A DNA stretch of 64,000 nucleotides from Lepidodermella squamata (GCA_047495785.1 JBLDXI010000017.1:248001-312000); one strand, 5' to 3'; shown: positions 23,170 through 34,446, counted from the stretch's first letter. The notes: generated from the letters alone by a model not told the origin. Program-made: numbers and translations.

Positions 23170-24291
23170 TACACCTTTTCCACTTGCATTTTACCACCGT
23201 ACAATTGCATTTTTCCGATCTATTTATAGCCTGTTTTTGTTCACGTGAATAACAGCTATGATTTATTGTCGTCTTCTCCGTCGTCGTATTCCACTTCTAT
23301 GGCAATGATAGTAATGAATGAATTTTATTGCTCTTAGCACTGATCACTGGCAAATTATCTGGCACGCGCCGAATTTTCTATATAACTATTCCATTCAGGG
23401 CGATTTTCTACTTTCATCTGTGCAACAATGAGTTACCTATTCTACAGTTAAATTGTATGCAGCAGGAGACGATACATTAATGCGCACTTACGGCATTTCC
23501 CTTAAAATTTCTTGAAATGCCTATTTCTACTAAATCCGCAGAAATGGGACTCTTAAAAATACAAGGAATAAGCGCTGACTTCATTGGTGTGTTTAATATT
23601 CTGGAATGTATAGCAAAGATTATTCCAAAATCAGGAGAGCCTATCATTAGAAATTATGCTACATTAAAAATATAACACAATGCACGAGAAACTGAATTCT
23701 CATTCTTATTCCGCCGTGAACAATCCCAGAATAAGATGAAAAATTTGAAAAATAATGTCGACTGATTAACTCAGCCTGCCGTATTTTTACTTCAAGGCTT
23801 ACACTCACCGCTGAATTTGGATATTTTGGGACACTTTTAATAGGATATTGGAATCAACTCAAGGTATTCAGAACCGCTTCAAAGTTTTGATTTTGCCGCT
23901 TCAAAATCAATTGAAATTTTCTAGACAACTTTTCTTCAAAAATATTGCAATTTTTGGGAGGTATATGTAGAAAATATTTTTATCAACATTTTCTCGGGCT
24001 TACAGCAGTCTGACCCCAATAAGTTAACTTAAAGGCTCTAAATAATGCAGCGAAATATCCTTGTCAGAGATGACTATTTGCAAAAAATTCGGCGCGTGCC
24101 TGATAATTTGCCAGTGATCAGTGCCAAGAGCAATAAAAGTCATTCATTACTATCATTGCCATAGAAGTGGAATACGACGACGAAAAAGACGCCAATAAAT
24201 CATAGCTGTTATTCACGTGAACAGAAACAAGCTATAAATAGATCGGAAAAATGCAATTGGACGGTGGTAAAGTGCAAGTGGAAAAGGTGTA
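23170..24291. mobile_element. Non-coding TA-flanked element with about 210-bp inverted arms
   Basis: The left arm starts TA-CACCTTTTCCACTTGC at 23170 and the right arm ends GCAAGTGGAAAAGGTG-TA at 24291. The arms match over about 210 bp, through AATTGCATTTTTCCGATC, TTCACGTGAATAACAGC, GTCGTATTCCACTTCTATGG and GATCACTGGCAAATTATC (left), with a few mismatches. The middle (about 23385-24080) has no open frame of note. TA at both borders fits a Tc1/mariner-type target, but TA is short evidence. Confidence 0.7.
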
Positions 24292-26254
24292 ATCATAAAA
24301 ATGCGTCAAAAAAATGTTTAGCGATAACGGTTAATCAAATTATCTATGTATTTTGAGAGTAATTTTTACTTAAATTCCTACGTCCAGGCCCAAGTTTTAA
24401 TCAACTCATATAGATTGCGGTGGATCCCGATGATCGCTGTCTTGTGATATTAAATTATCGGCTTATTCCTCTCTAATAACGGCGAATTTCACCGGGAATA
24501 ATGTGAAATGAAATTCGATAGCATGTGATTTGTTTGAAGAAATAGGGTGAAGACATGTTGAAATCCAGCTTCGATTTGATGGCCTCCGATCAGGCAAAGA
24601 TTTTATTCAATTATCTCTCATCAATTTGCCGAGCTAGCAGCACCTGCAAGCAGCTATACCTGTGAAACTGATTTTTTTCAAAAAATGAAATTAAACCGCC
24701 AGAATTATGTTGAGAAGTCCATCTCGGCTAATGCTCCGCGATGAATCTATTGGCTGTTTTCCGGAATCAAAGCGCCAATCAGCTGATAAAGCGCGTGTCC
24801 CATAGGCCGCGCAACCATTCTTCTAGTTTTGCACATTTATACAAGCAATCAATCTATTTTTCTAAAATCATCCTTCATCCGCGATTTCATCGGAGAAAAC
24901 CCGGAAAACCCGATGGGAACTGACTTGGTATTTCATAACGTGTTGGGTCGAATTCCTCTCGATTTTGTTTCATTCAAAATGAAAGGTTAAGTACTTTGAA
25001 GCTCCAAAGCAGCTGTTGAACTTGAAACGTAAAATTAGCTGAGATTGTCAAATTTTCAAATTCAATCCAGCCTGAACATATTGACAGCAAAACACGTGTC
25101 GTGGAATTTTCAGACATAGTAAAGCGGCGAAGAATACTCCGGTTAATTGAAATTCTCTCGCTTGGTTATTTTAAACCCACATGTACCTGTTTGAAATTTA
25201 AATCATGCATTGCAGCATCACTACCTGGGCTTGAACATAATAAAGCCGTCGATTAAAAGCGTATAATAAAGGACCGCCCGGGGATATGGGACATGGGAGT
25301 CAAATTTAAATCGCCTCAACATACTTATTTTCAACACGATTTATAATTTTGTGTAAAGAACAAGTAGATATTGGCCAATTCTTAGCTGATCATTTTCCAC
25401 TTGAAAATTCGATTGAAATTTATCCAATCATTGAAAGCAGACACGGAGAAGAGTAAAAAATGAGGATAATTTAACACCAAAACCAAAAAATTTTTGATTC
25501 CCACTATGGTGCGTTATTAAAAAATTCCTATGTATTCTAGATTTAGGTATTATTCTTATTTTCATTAAAAAATTCGTAATTTTTTTGTATTAGTATCGTA
25601 ATTTCTCATATAGGATCCAAAGGTTAGGATAATCTGAGTTTGATTGTCGAATTTCGGTTTTCGACAAGCAAACATAAATCAAGGTGTTGAATCTACAGAA
25701 TTTGCGGGATATTTCCGGTAAATTTTGATGGATTTCCAGACCATACCCAAATCGATAAATGAAAAAAAAACTGCCAGCAATAAATCTTGCGAGTAGCTTA
25801 TTTTTCGAAGAAGATATCGAATTTGATGATAATTGTCCCATGTGGCAAACGACAATTTCCAGCATTGCTGCCGGAGAGTTGTACAGATTTTGCGCTCGAA
25901 ATGAGCAATTTCAGAGGTGGAAAACCATTTCAAAAGAGGCTGCAAGTAAGGCGACTGTCCCTTCTATTGAACAGAGAAAATGTCAATTAAAAATTGCTCA
26001 AAGTCATAAAATAATGTATTTCCATTTCCGTTAACATTTTCTCAGTTCGAGCGACACGTCTGTTGATTTTCTATACTAATTTGGAGAATTAATTTATATT
26101 ATTATAGCGTGCCTGGCACTTATTTGCATGCAAAGGTGAGTAAAACAGGTGTGTAGAAAAAATAATCAAGCCTGCGCACAACCAAACTATTTAATTGGGC
26201 CACTGGTGAATTTTGATGCACATGTGCAGACGATCGCGCATTATCCATTCCCAA
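24292..26254. other. Gene-free AT-rich DNA
   Basis: Open frames at 24741-24923 and 25590-26034 (both strands) show no family feature. No repeat arms recognised. Confidence 0.5.
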
Positions 26255-26331
26255 GATCAGTTGTTAACAATGTCAGGCAAAAAATCAGTTATTCCCGGCT
26301 ACATCTCACGGCCAGACACTTGTGACCAGCT
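26255..26331 (+). repeat. Duplicated upstream region, distal copy
   Basis: About 75 bp similar to 27198-27272, starting GATCAGTTGTTAA and sharing ATGTC-GG, AAATCAG-TATTCC, CATCTC/CATGTCTC, CCAGAC and GTGA-CAG in the same order. Here no TATA box or coding exon follows. Confidence 0.55.
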
Positions 26332-27197
26332 CATTACATTCTGTTTTGTGCAATAAATTAAATAAGGTGTGATTTGTTGAAAAATGAGGGGAAGAGGCTT
26401 TGAAATGCGGCTTTTCAATTTGAGAATCTCTGACGGTGGACCTCAAGAAAAAATTGGAAGTAAGTCACCATCATTAAAAATGCAGTCATTTTTGTTAATC
26501 AGGACAGGCAAGTTATGATCCTGCGATCGTATGATCTTATTTGTACCAATTATCCCAGCAGATATTGATATTGGAAAGGTAAAATGAAAGATCCGAAATA
26601 AAACTTGGCCTTTTCTTCCAGGAAAAATCTTCAAAATAGCGCCAGCTGAAGCTCGCTATTACGCTCGTATCCCACTATACTCGACTAAAAACCGCCTGAA
26701 ATTCGGCTAAGAGCCCAAGTTTATGTAAAAATTGCAAGAAGCTATACGTTTATATACTTGAGTTATTATTTACAGGATATGCATTATTTAAAAAATGGAA
26801 AAAAATTGAGGGATATCTGATAATTTGAACACATTCTCCGTAATTCCCGACAACTTTTCTTACACTCAAAACGATAAAAATTGAAAATGTCGGTAGGGGT
26901 CGCAGCAGGGTAATTTTTTCGAATTTTGAACGGGCCACCAAGGGCGGTGAACCCAGTAGCAAGGCTTGAATTGAAAAAGTATGTAAAATGTACTTTCTTT
27001 AAAATTAAAATTAAAACTCAATTTAAAAATAAAGTAGACAAATCACCGATGGTTTCCTTTATTATTTCGTTAAAACGTGATAATGCAAGATTTGCGACAG
27101 TTCCCTGAAAAATTACGCGTGGAATTTGAAATGAACTTGAATTAATTGGATGAATTTGAATGCAGATAGACTAAAATCCGTGTGATATCCGCCCTGC
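26332..27197. other. Spacer, no gene seen
   Basis: A/T-rich; open frames at 26443-26634, 26750-26962 and 26926-27108 have no recognisable feature. A decayed gene once served by the upstream copy at 26255 may have stood here, but no module remains readable. Confidence 0.4.
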
Positions 27198-27272
27198 GAT
27201 CAGTTGTTAAGCATGTCTGGTAGCAAATCAGATATTCCACGGCATGTCTCGCGCCCAGACTCTCGTGATCAG
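27198..27272 (+). promoter_or_regulatory. Duplicated upstream region, proximal copy (candidate promoter module)
   Basis: The copy of the 26255-26331 sequence that lies directly before the TATA box and start of cysteine-rich gene 3. Conservation of the block, against the diverged DNA around it, suggests a regulatory role; this is inference. Confidence 0.4.
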
Positions 27273-27302
27273 GTGTAACCAATTTGAGCTCATTAGAGCG
27301 GG

Positions 27303-27309
27303 TATAAAT
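27303..27309 (+). promoter_or_regulatory. TATA box of cysteine-rich gene 3
   Basis: TATAAAT about 100 bp before the ATG at 27405. Confidence 0.55.
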
Positions 27310-27404
27310 TGCGCGCAATTTTACCGCAAAACCAAAAGCATCCAACAGTTTCTCCTGATTTCGATTCGATCAACACCGTGAAGCTACAATCACCTGTTTT
27401 GAAA

Positions 27405-27683
27405 ATGTTCGGCAAGCTGTTTTTCGTCTGCGCCATTCTGGCTGTCGGCATCGTTGATTTGACCACAGCTCAAAATACCTGCGCCAATATCAGGCCTTCG
27501 ACCTGTCCCAATTTGAAATGCTGCACGTATTCCACCTATTTGGGGTAAATTTGATGTCTTGATTGTTGATTCCCTTGTAAATTTGCGATTCTTTAAAGCC
27601 TGGTGTCTGGTAATCCTTCCTCGGCAGATTTCCAGGCCTGCTGCATGTCATGGGGTTACTCATGCCCAAGTTGTACGGTCTAA
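27405..27683 (+). CDS. Secreted cysteine-rich protein, single module (family member 3)
   Basis: Exons 27405-27544 and 27599-27683 around a 54-nt phase-2 intron give 74 aa. Signal peptide MFGKLFFVCAILAVGIVDLTTA, then NTCANIRPSTCPNLKCCTYSTYLG. The intron falls after the YL block, then come LVSG...DFQACCMSWGYSCPSCTV. Reading through the donor would stop after STYLG. The C-terminal block (FQ-CC--W-Y-C-SCTV) is almost the same as that of member 4. AATAAA is at 27785. Function unknown. Confidence 0.75.
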
Positions 27684-28498
27684 TTGTTGAGCGACGATCG
27701 ACTGCTCCATCGGACTTACCAATTCAATATCATTCCTGAAAATCACAAATATATCCAATTATTAGTACCTATCATGCTATACCAAATAAACCTAATCTTT
27801 TTCGGGCTATTTCGCTTGACTTCTCCTTGACTTTTTCGTTATGGTATGGCGATAGAAAAAGCAAATCAGAACAGCCCGGAATTAAATATTGAGATCGACT
27901 GAGTTGAACCTGGATCCATTTTCAAAGAATTGCATAGAAAACTGCATTCTCAACGCGGCGGCGTTTATCATAGAACGAATAACATAATTCCGACCGGTTG
28001 CATTATTTCTTCGGTTAATAATTCGAAATAAGAACGTCGAAAACTTGGTGTCTTTCAAGACGTCCGCGAGACGAGGGTTGATTATATTATTGAGGAGCCC
28101 TAAAATTTCGCCGGGACAGGGTTTGGAATTTTTGTGAATTTTTGTTTGAATAAAGCGATGAAATTAAGTTCGAAACATTAACCCTAATCGATGTTAAATT
28201 TAAGCAGATTGAGGTATCAAATAATCTACAAATCAAATGTCTGGCCCCAATTTTTCCCAGCATGGACAATTCTAGAACATAACAGTTACAAGCATTCTCG
28301 GGAAGGGTACTATTTTGAACAACGAAGACTGGCGAGGAATTGATGTCTTACTAAATGAGAAAAATTGATGGCTTAATTTGTCTAGCCGCATGATAGGAAA
28401 TTAGCTTAATGTCATGAGATTAACTGAATTGTAGCCTATATTAAGATGAGCTGTTTCAAGGGAGAATAACACTTTTTACATCTAACCGAAAATTAGCC
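27684..28498. other. Spacer before cysteine-rich gene 4
   Basis: No gene recognised. TATATTAA at 28437-28444, about 60 bp before the next start codon, is a fair TATA candidate for it. Confidence 0.5.
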
Positions 28499-29216
28499 AT
28501 GTTAATTACCATAGCTCTGTTTGCCGGGTTGTTTGGAGCAGTTCAGCTTTCAGAAGTTTCAAACTGCTCTTATATGTTTGCTTTCGAAGAAAGGGACATT
28601 TGCAGGAACTATACAGTAGGCTCTACTGCGAGAGGTTTTTATAACTGCTGCAGCTACGAGGGATTCAATTTGTAAGTGAATTGTTAAAGCACTTGCTCAC
28701 ACTCTTAGATCTGGAGTTTTCATTACAACTACAACATCTTTCGCTAGTTTATAAAATTTGAATTCATGGTTTAGTTTACACCCTTATCTGACGAGTGCAA
28801 TTTTGGCGGATGCGAAAATGTTTAATTAATATTTCAGGGCTCTGCGTCGAGTGTATTACCGCCCGCCAGTAAAACCGGAAGACTTCCAGTCCTGCTGCCA
28901 AAACTTGAACCTCGGCTGTCCAGAATGCACAGTGCCTGTATCCGAATACGCGTCAACGACTACAACCGCAGCAACAACTCCCGCTCCAGAACCTGATGTA
29001 TACCAAGGGCTATGCCCTTTGCACATCAGGCCTTCCAGCTGCCCCAAAGGCTTTTGCTGCAAATATTCCACATATCTAGCGTAAAATACGGAAGTATATC
29101 TCTGCTGAATTCTCTTATTTTATTTTAAAAGGCTTATGTCTTCGGACCCTGGCAAGTCGCAATTTCAAGGGTGCTGCAAATCATGGCGTTACGGATGTAC
29201 TTCATGTACCGTTTAG
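28499..29216 (+). CDS. Secreted cysteine-rich protein, two modules joined by a Thr linker (family member 4)
   Basis: Exons 28499-28671, 28838-29080 and 29132-29216, phase 2 at both junctions, give 166 aa. Signal peptide MLITIALFAGLFGAVQLSEVS. Module 1: NCSYMF...DICRNY...FYNCCSYEGFNL, intron, then DFQSCCQNLNLGCPECTV. A linker follows (TTTTAATTPAPEP, likely O-glycosylated). Module 2: GLCPLHIRPSSCPKGFCCKYSTYLA, intron, then FQGCCKSWRYGCTSCTV. Module 2 is nearly member 3, so this gene looks like a fusion or internal duplication of two module units. The middle exon carries the end of one module and the start of the next. AATAAA is at 29258. Function unknown. Confidence 0.75.
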
Positions 29217-30099
29217 TGACTTATCCAAGCTGGCTAACTCCGATGCACACAACTTCAAATAAAACTTCTGCATTCAGGTGATGATCATTTTCTGCTTGGA
29301 TATCAAAGGCATGAGTACTTAACGCCTTCTGGCTGTTAGCCCCGATAAAAGCAAGAATAAAGCAAGAACTTGGAGCTTGTTCTTCGGTTTTCCGGTTTAT
29401 TCTTGCGGTGAAATAAGACACAATTTCGTTGGTCATATCGTCAATAAGAGATTGAAGTTGTGAAAATAATGGCGCAACTGTTATCGATGCTCACCAAGGA
29501 ATCGATCAGGTAAAGAAGGACAGCCTGTTACCTGTTAACCCTTTCGCGGCGGGAAGGACGATTTCGGAATTTCGGCTTTGCTAGCTCCGAGGTCATGATC
29601 TGAGGTCAGTAAAATAGCCAATTATTCCGTCTCCGTTGGCAAAGCACTACTCGGATTTCGCCTACAAGAATGTCAATTTAACGACGATGAGCGATTTTTT
29701 AGAGCTTCACGTCCAACTTCGGCCTAATGCACTCTAACATGAAATTTCATGAATAATAATGCAATAGTCTAGTATATTTTGCCATCTTTATTGATAATTT
29801 CGTGGCATCTAAAGCGTTTGGTTATAAGTGAACGATTTCCTCGTTGTCAGACATCCCGGAGTGCTAACATGCACTACTTAGCAACATTGTCGGACAACAG
29901 TTTGCGAATCTAAATAAAGATGATAGCCTTTTTCTTAAACAAGATAGAAACTTGAATACATGTCACATAAGTTGTTTTCTCTGAAATTTTTGAAACGAAT
30001 CAAGTAAATCGACGCCCTCTGTCATTCCGCAAATATGACCCTTTTGAGCTAATATAACTTTTCATCAGCATTTATACAAGAGAAGCTAGCCCTTCAGCC
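29217..30099. other. Spacer, no gene seen
   Basis: No coding evidence. TATAAC at 30053-30058 could be the TATA element for the gene starting at 30100. Confidence 0.5.
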
Positions 30100-30579
30100 A
30101 TGAATTCTTCTATATTGTTCGGAGTCATGTGCTCAATGATCATCATGCTATCAACTCTATTAGTCGCTGGAGCTGAATTCATTTCGCCGCCTAATTCAAA
30201 TAATGGGCGATCGAATCGAAAATCGAGGACTTCTTATACAGAACTTCGTTAGTTTCAATCCCAATATTGCCCTAATATTTTTGAAACAAAGGTTTCAGGT
30301 CAAGTATTCGAACAATCTAAGCTGGAAGAAAGACCAGGTGATTTCATTAATCTTGCAAACAAGTTCGCTCTGATAATGCGTAAAAAGCTGCAACAAAATC
30401 GCCGAAAAGCTCTCGAAAAATGCTTCGCCAGTTTCGGCGTTCAAGGTGCGAAAACCGTTGCCTTACTCGAGCGAATCTGCTTCGGAATGCTGGCAAAGAA
30501 AGTGGCTGCTGAAAGCCTCGATATGCCCAAAGTGTTGAGTCAGATCAAATCTTTGGCGAGAAGAAGGAGAAACAAGTAG
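30100..30579 (+). CDS. Small secreted two-cysteine protein, copy A
   Basis: Exons 30100-30247 and 30299-30579 around a 51-nt phase-1 intron give 142 aa. Signal peptide near residues 1-30 (MNSSILFGVMCSMIIMLSTLLVAGA). The mature part is helical and basic: RKALEKCFASFGVQGAKT, then LLERICFGM, and ends SLARRRRNK. Two cysteines about 25 residues apart (KCF and RIC) are shared with the neighbour at 31065, as are the intron phase and the stretch around it. The family is not recognised; a basic helical secreted factor could be a hormone-like or antimicrobial peptide, but nothing decides. Confidence 0.65.
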
Positions 30580-31038
30580 TAACCGAGCAGAAAACTGTGT
30601 TAGCTGACGAAGCCGCGTACTTATACTCTGTTCTCATGATACTTATCTTTTTCGATATACATATTCCTTTTATAGTATGGCATGGCCTATTGTCCCAAGT
30701 CTTGAATTGCAGCGGAAGAGTTTCAAGCAGCAAAGTTCGGCCCATAATTGTGTACTAACTATTCCCCAGGTGGCATTGTAAATCACACATAGGCCGATAA
30801 ATGAGAAAGGACCGTTGTGTTCACCCCGCAAGCCCAGATTAATTAAATCCAAACGCCTCCTTGCTTTAGCTGCTGATTCATCCTCTGATCTAGGCGCAGA
30901 AGCAATAACAAGTTTCAGGAAGGAAGTCGATTTTTTGACACTTAAAACACCTGATCTGCTAAAATTATGAGTCAGAAATTAATTTTAGGCCCGCTGGACG
31001 GTACCTGATAAGGAAGCTAGGTTTCGCTGAGTACTGAG

Positions 31039-31044
31039 TATAAA
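31039..31044 (+). promoter_or_regulatory. TATA box of two-cysteine gene B
   Basis: TATAAA 26 bp before the ATG at 31065. This is unusually close, so the 5' UTR would be only a few bases or the start lies elsewhere. Confidence 0.35.
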
Positions 31045-31064
31045 CTTTGGAAATTACAATAATC

Positions 31065-31514
31065 ATGAAGGCAGAAACTGTTCGAAGACTTTCTATCTCA
31101 ACTCTGGTTATTTCGGCTTTCACCTTGGGTAGCACAGCCGCTGATCAGGATCCAAATACTATTGATTCTCGTATATTTCGAGTCAAATTTTTTACTGTTT
31201 TTTAGTTAATTTTGCTGTTTTTAGGGCTAAAGCTTGAGCAACTGGTTGCGAAAAGCCAAAAAGATGCAGCAGCTATCTCTCGAATGCTGACCAGAGTGCT
31301 TCAAGACTACTTGGTCGAGAAACAGCGACGCAGCTTGGAGCAGTGCTTCCAGCACTTCGGCGGTGAAATAGCGAAAACTATCAAAATTATCACCAGAATT
31401 TGCCAAACTTTGCACGCCAGAGACCCAAGGCGAATCAGCGTTGATCAGCAATTCATCGCTACGAAAGTTGCGTTGAACAGGGCGGCATCTAAAAAGTTCT
31501 TCGACCTCGGGTAA
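31065..31514 (+). CDS. Small secreted two-cysteine protein, copy B
   Basis: Exons 31065-31170 and 31225-31514 around a 54-nt phase-1 intron give 131 aa. Signal peptide at the start (MKAETVRRLSISTLVISAFTLGSTAA). The core RRSLEQCFQHFGGEIAKT...ITRICQTL aligns with RKALEKCFASFGVQGAKT...LERICFGM of copy A, with both cysteines and the FG and KT residues kept. The intron splits the same point, just before the helical region. AATAAA is at 31551. A tandem duplicate of copy A; function unknown. Confidence 0.65.
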
Positions 31515-31851
31515 ATCTTCTAACCAATTTTAGTGGCAACATTTTTCGGAAATAAAATAGAACATTTTCCCCCATATTTGATTATTTCCAATTTTCAAAA
31601 TTCACACGTTGTCTAAAACCAGCAATCAGCAAGACATGTTTACATCTAATTTTTTCCATATAACGGATGTTTCAATTTAATTTAGAAAAGTGCAGCTTTG
31701 TACGATCTAGAAGCAGGCGTTTTCATCTAAGCTAATGGTCCTGAGCTTCTGGGCGAAATCACAGTTCCATAGCGTCTGAAAAGACATATTCAATTAGTTC
31801 AATACCTTAACTTGAAGAGGTCGACACTTTTATTTCCCAATTATTCAAGAA

Positions 31852-33966
31852 ATGAGCAGCTTAATCCAAGTTGTGGCCTCGGTCCTGTGGAGCGTTGGTG
31901 GGACTATCGCCGTCAAGAAGTTTAGCTTGGAGATGCTAGCAATGATACCGTTCGATGATCTAACTTGCCTGGAGTCGATCACTCGAGTGGCAAATAAAAT
32001 AAACACTCAAACAGATGTCCTGCATGATTATCACATAACCCTTCGTATTCGAGATGAAGGTGCCAACAGCTATTATGGACCATCGAATTTGATTTCGTTC
32101 GTCAATGCATGTAAAAGCAACAGATCAGAGCCCAACTTCCCTAGTCCGGTGACTTTTGGTCCGCAATCGAATTGTCAAGCGATAATTCCCATTTTGAAGT
32201 CAGAAGGACTTACTAGTTACTCATCGGGGTGCGAAAATGTCCCATTTAATAAAATTGGTTCTCCAGTCCAAAGGATTATTTCTGCTGAGCAGATTTCGAT
32301 GTCAAGCTTGATTTTCGCGAAATACTTTGGGCGCTGGAATGAAATCGCCATTGTCTCCAGCTCCAATGATCGGAATAACTTCCATCAAGGCAAATTTATC
32401 TATGAAAAAGCTATGGAGAAAGGCTTCGGAGTTCCATTTTACTCCTCCAATGCGAATCTGGATTCGAATCAAATGCTGGATCTTCAAAACAGCGGAGCTC
32501 GTTTTGTCATATTAAGCTATGGAATCACAGTTGAAGAAACTATTCGATTCCTATGTTCGGCGTCCGATTTTGGTATCAAATCTCCTCGTTTCGTTTTTGG
32601 TATCTACATGGCACCGTTCGACCCTTACGATCTATCAATTCCGGTGCCGAAGGGTTGTAGCAGGAATGTCCTGAAAGAGCAAATCAACGTGTCGTACTGG
32701 TTCGATACTGGCTATCCAATCAATCTTGGCAATCAAAGATGTGAAGAGTCTTTCTTATCTGCTGTCAATGCTCTCGACTCAAGCGAATCTATTCTCTGGA
32801 AGATGTTTGGCTTATCCTTGAAGGATTGGAAGTTGTATCCAGAGATCATATCCCAAGTTGTGAGAAACGCGAGTTCATCCCGAAGCCGGAGAGAATACGT
32901 TTTCATCATGCAAAGGATAAACGGTACTGCAAAAGCTGTTTACAAGGTGAAAGTGCCATTTCAAGATATTGAAAATCCGGATAACTACAAACTCTTCGCG
33001 ATTTCAAAACCAATCTGGTTCACAAAATCTGGCTCACCCCCAAAAGATCGCAAAGCTGTATCTCACCGAGAAGACCGATTTGCTCTCGCAATCTATGTCG
33101 TAATTCTTTGCTTAGCTGGTTGCGTCGCGATGTGGCTGATAGTCCTAACCCCCTTAACCTTGTCAAAAGAGGGCAAAAACAGTTTTGAGAATTTTGCAAC
33201 TATCATCAGCTGTTCAATCGCTGCAGTTGCTAGCATTGTCCTAGCAACGGAGGCTGCCTATCCTAATTTGACCAGTCTATGTAAAATCCGCCCTGTTCTA
33301 GCTACAATCGCCGTCACATCAATGAATTTATCAACTGTCATTCGATGCGCTATTCCGAATAGAATGGCAAGGACTTTGGCAAAGTTTAAAGACTTGTTTC
33401 GATGGAGCTCGACGAAAAGGCGGCAGTTGATGCGACATTACAGACGGAAAGAGCTGATTTTGATGGGATTTTATGCCGGGTTAGTCCTATTAGTAGTTAC
33501 GGCTTGTCTAATAACCTGGTTGTTAACTCATCCATTCCGTGTGTCTAGTGTTGTATCTCCAATAACGTTTGATGAGGAAGAAGGGGTTTTCTTTGATACG
33601 AATCAGCTATTTTGCTCAAGTGAAAAGGAGTCCAGCTGGCTGATGGCTTTGGTTGTGCTGAACACACTTTTATTAGTCGCAGCTGGTGTAAATTCTTATA
33701 AGACTGTTGTTATCCCGGTTTCTTCGGATTTTGTCTTCGAAATTCGCCTCGCAAGGCTTTCCTATATCAGCTCGGCTGCAATTTGCGCTGCAGCTCTCTT
33801 GTTTTCACTTATACTTCAATTTTTCAGCAACCCTTCTCACGGCCAAATTGCGATAATCTGCATTGGACTAGTTGTTTTGTCTCTTGTAAACAGTTTGATC
33901 GTTTTAACGTCACTTTGGAAGCCCAAAGTCGAAAAAGAAAGTGCAAGACCGTCATTATCAGCGTGA
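31852..33966 (+). CDS. Class C GPCR (GABA-B/metabotropic-like), intronless
   Basis: A single 704-aa open frame. Residues about 20-370 look like a bilobed extracellular ligand-binding domain (ANF-receptor type): FSLEMLAMIPFDD opening strand, SYYGPSNLISFVNA, a QRIISAEQ stretch, and FVILSYGITVEETIRFL. From about 400 on there are seven membrane segments, beginning FALAIYVVILCLAG and ending IAIICIGLVVLSLVNS. No cysteine-rich domain separates the two, which favours the GABA-B-like side over mGluR. A cleavable signal peptide is not clear. Having no intron in a genome where nearly every neighbour has several is odd and may point to a retrocopy origin. Ligand unknown. Confidence 0.7.
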   Translation: MSSLIQVVASVLWSVGGTIAVKKFSLEMLAMIPFDDLTCLESITRVANKINTQTDVLHDYHITLRIRDEGANSYYGPSNLISFVNACKSNRSEPNFPSPVTFGPQSNCQAIIPILKSEGLTSYSSGCENVPFNKIGSPVQRIISAEQISMSSLIFAKYFGRWNEIAIVSSSNDRNNFHQGKFIYEKAMEKGFGVPFYSSNANLDSNQMLDLQNSGARFVILSYGITVEETIRFLCSASDFGIKSPRFVFGIYMAPFDPYDLSIPVPKGCSRNVLKEQINVSYWFDTGYPINLGNQRCEESFLSAVNALDSSESILWKMFGLSLKDWKLYPEIISQVVRNASSSRSRREYVFIMQRINGTAKAVYKVKVPFQDIENPDNYKLFAISKPIWFTKSGSPPKDRKAVSHREDRFALAIYVVILCLAGCVAMWLIVLTPLTLSKEGKNSFENFATIISCSIAAVASIVLATEAAYPNLTSLCKIRPVLATIAVTSMNLSTVIRCAIPNRMARTLAKFKDLFRWSSTKRRQLMRHYRRKELILMGFYAGLVLLVVTACLITWLLTHPFRVSSVVSPITFDEEEGVFFDTNQLFCSSEKESSWLMALVVLNTLLLVAAGVNSYKTVVIPVSSDFVFEIRLARLSYISSAAICAAALLFSLILQFFSNPSHGQIAIICIGLVVLSLVNSLIVLTSLWKPKVEKESARPSLSA

Positions 33967-34446
33967 AAAACAGTCGCTCGTAGTCTTTATTAACTTCTTT
34001 CATCTCAATATACGGATGTAAATAGTAATATAAACAAATCTTTATACATAAGATGTTAAAATTTCATCATAAAAAAAGACAAATAAAATGGTTAGTATAA
34101 ATCATCGATTTTTTTCTTCTCTACACAACGAAAATTATAAAGTATCATCATTCATCTACTTTGTTTTGATTTTTTTGTTTAGAGGTTAATTTTTTTATTG
34201 GTTAATTTCTATAACCATCAATTTAGCACAAACAATTTCCGACGAGATGAGTGTTTCATATTATGTTACATGACAACCTTCCGCGCGAAGCGTCCTTAGT
34301 TACCGCGGAAACTCACGCCGTTGCTAAGGAGTTGAAGTGTATAAGTAATTATAAAATAAACAGGCTAGATTTTTCCGCCGTTACTTATAATAAGAGTAGA
34401 GAGTTTGGCACACTGATGATCAATTAGGGGATGATTAGACGCGTGG
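33967..34446. other. Convergent 3' region with a palindromic motif
   Basis: No gene. AATAAA for the upstream GPCR is near 34082. At 34291-34336 lies CGTCCTTAGTTACC, spacer, GTTGCTAAGGAG, TTGAA; a very similar block occurs at 36903-36942. The inner GTTACCGCGGAAAC resembles an RFX X-box. Confidence 0.45.

Noticed and set aside
25590-26034. Overlapping open frames on both strands
   Set aside because: Open on both strands with A/T-rich codons and no recognisable motif; most likely chance.
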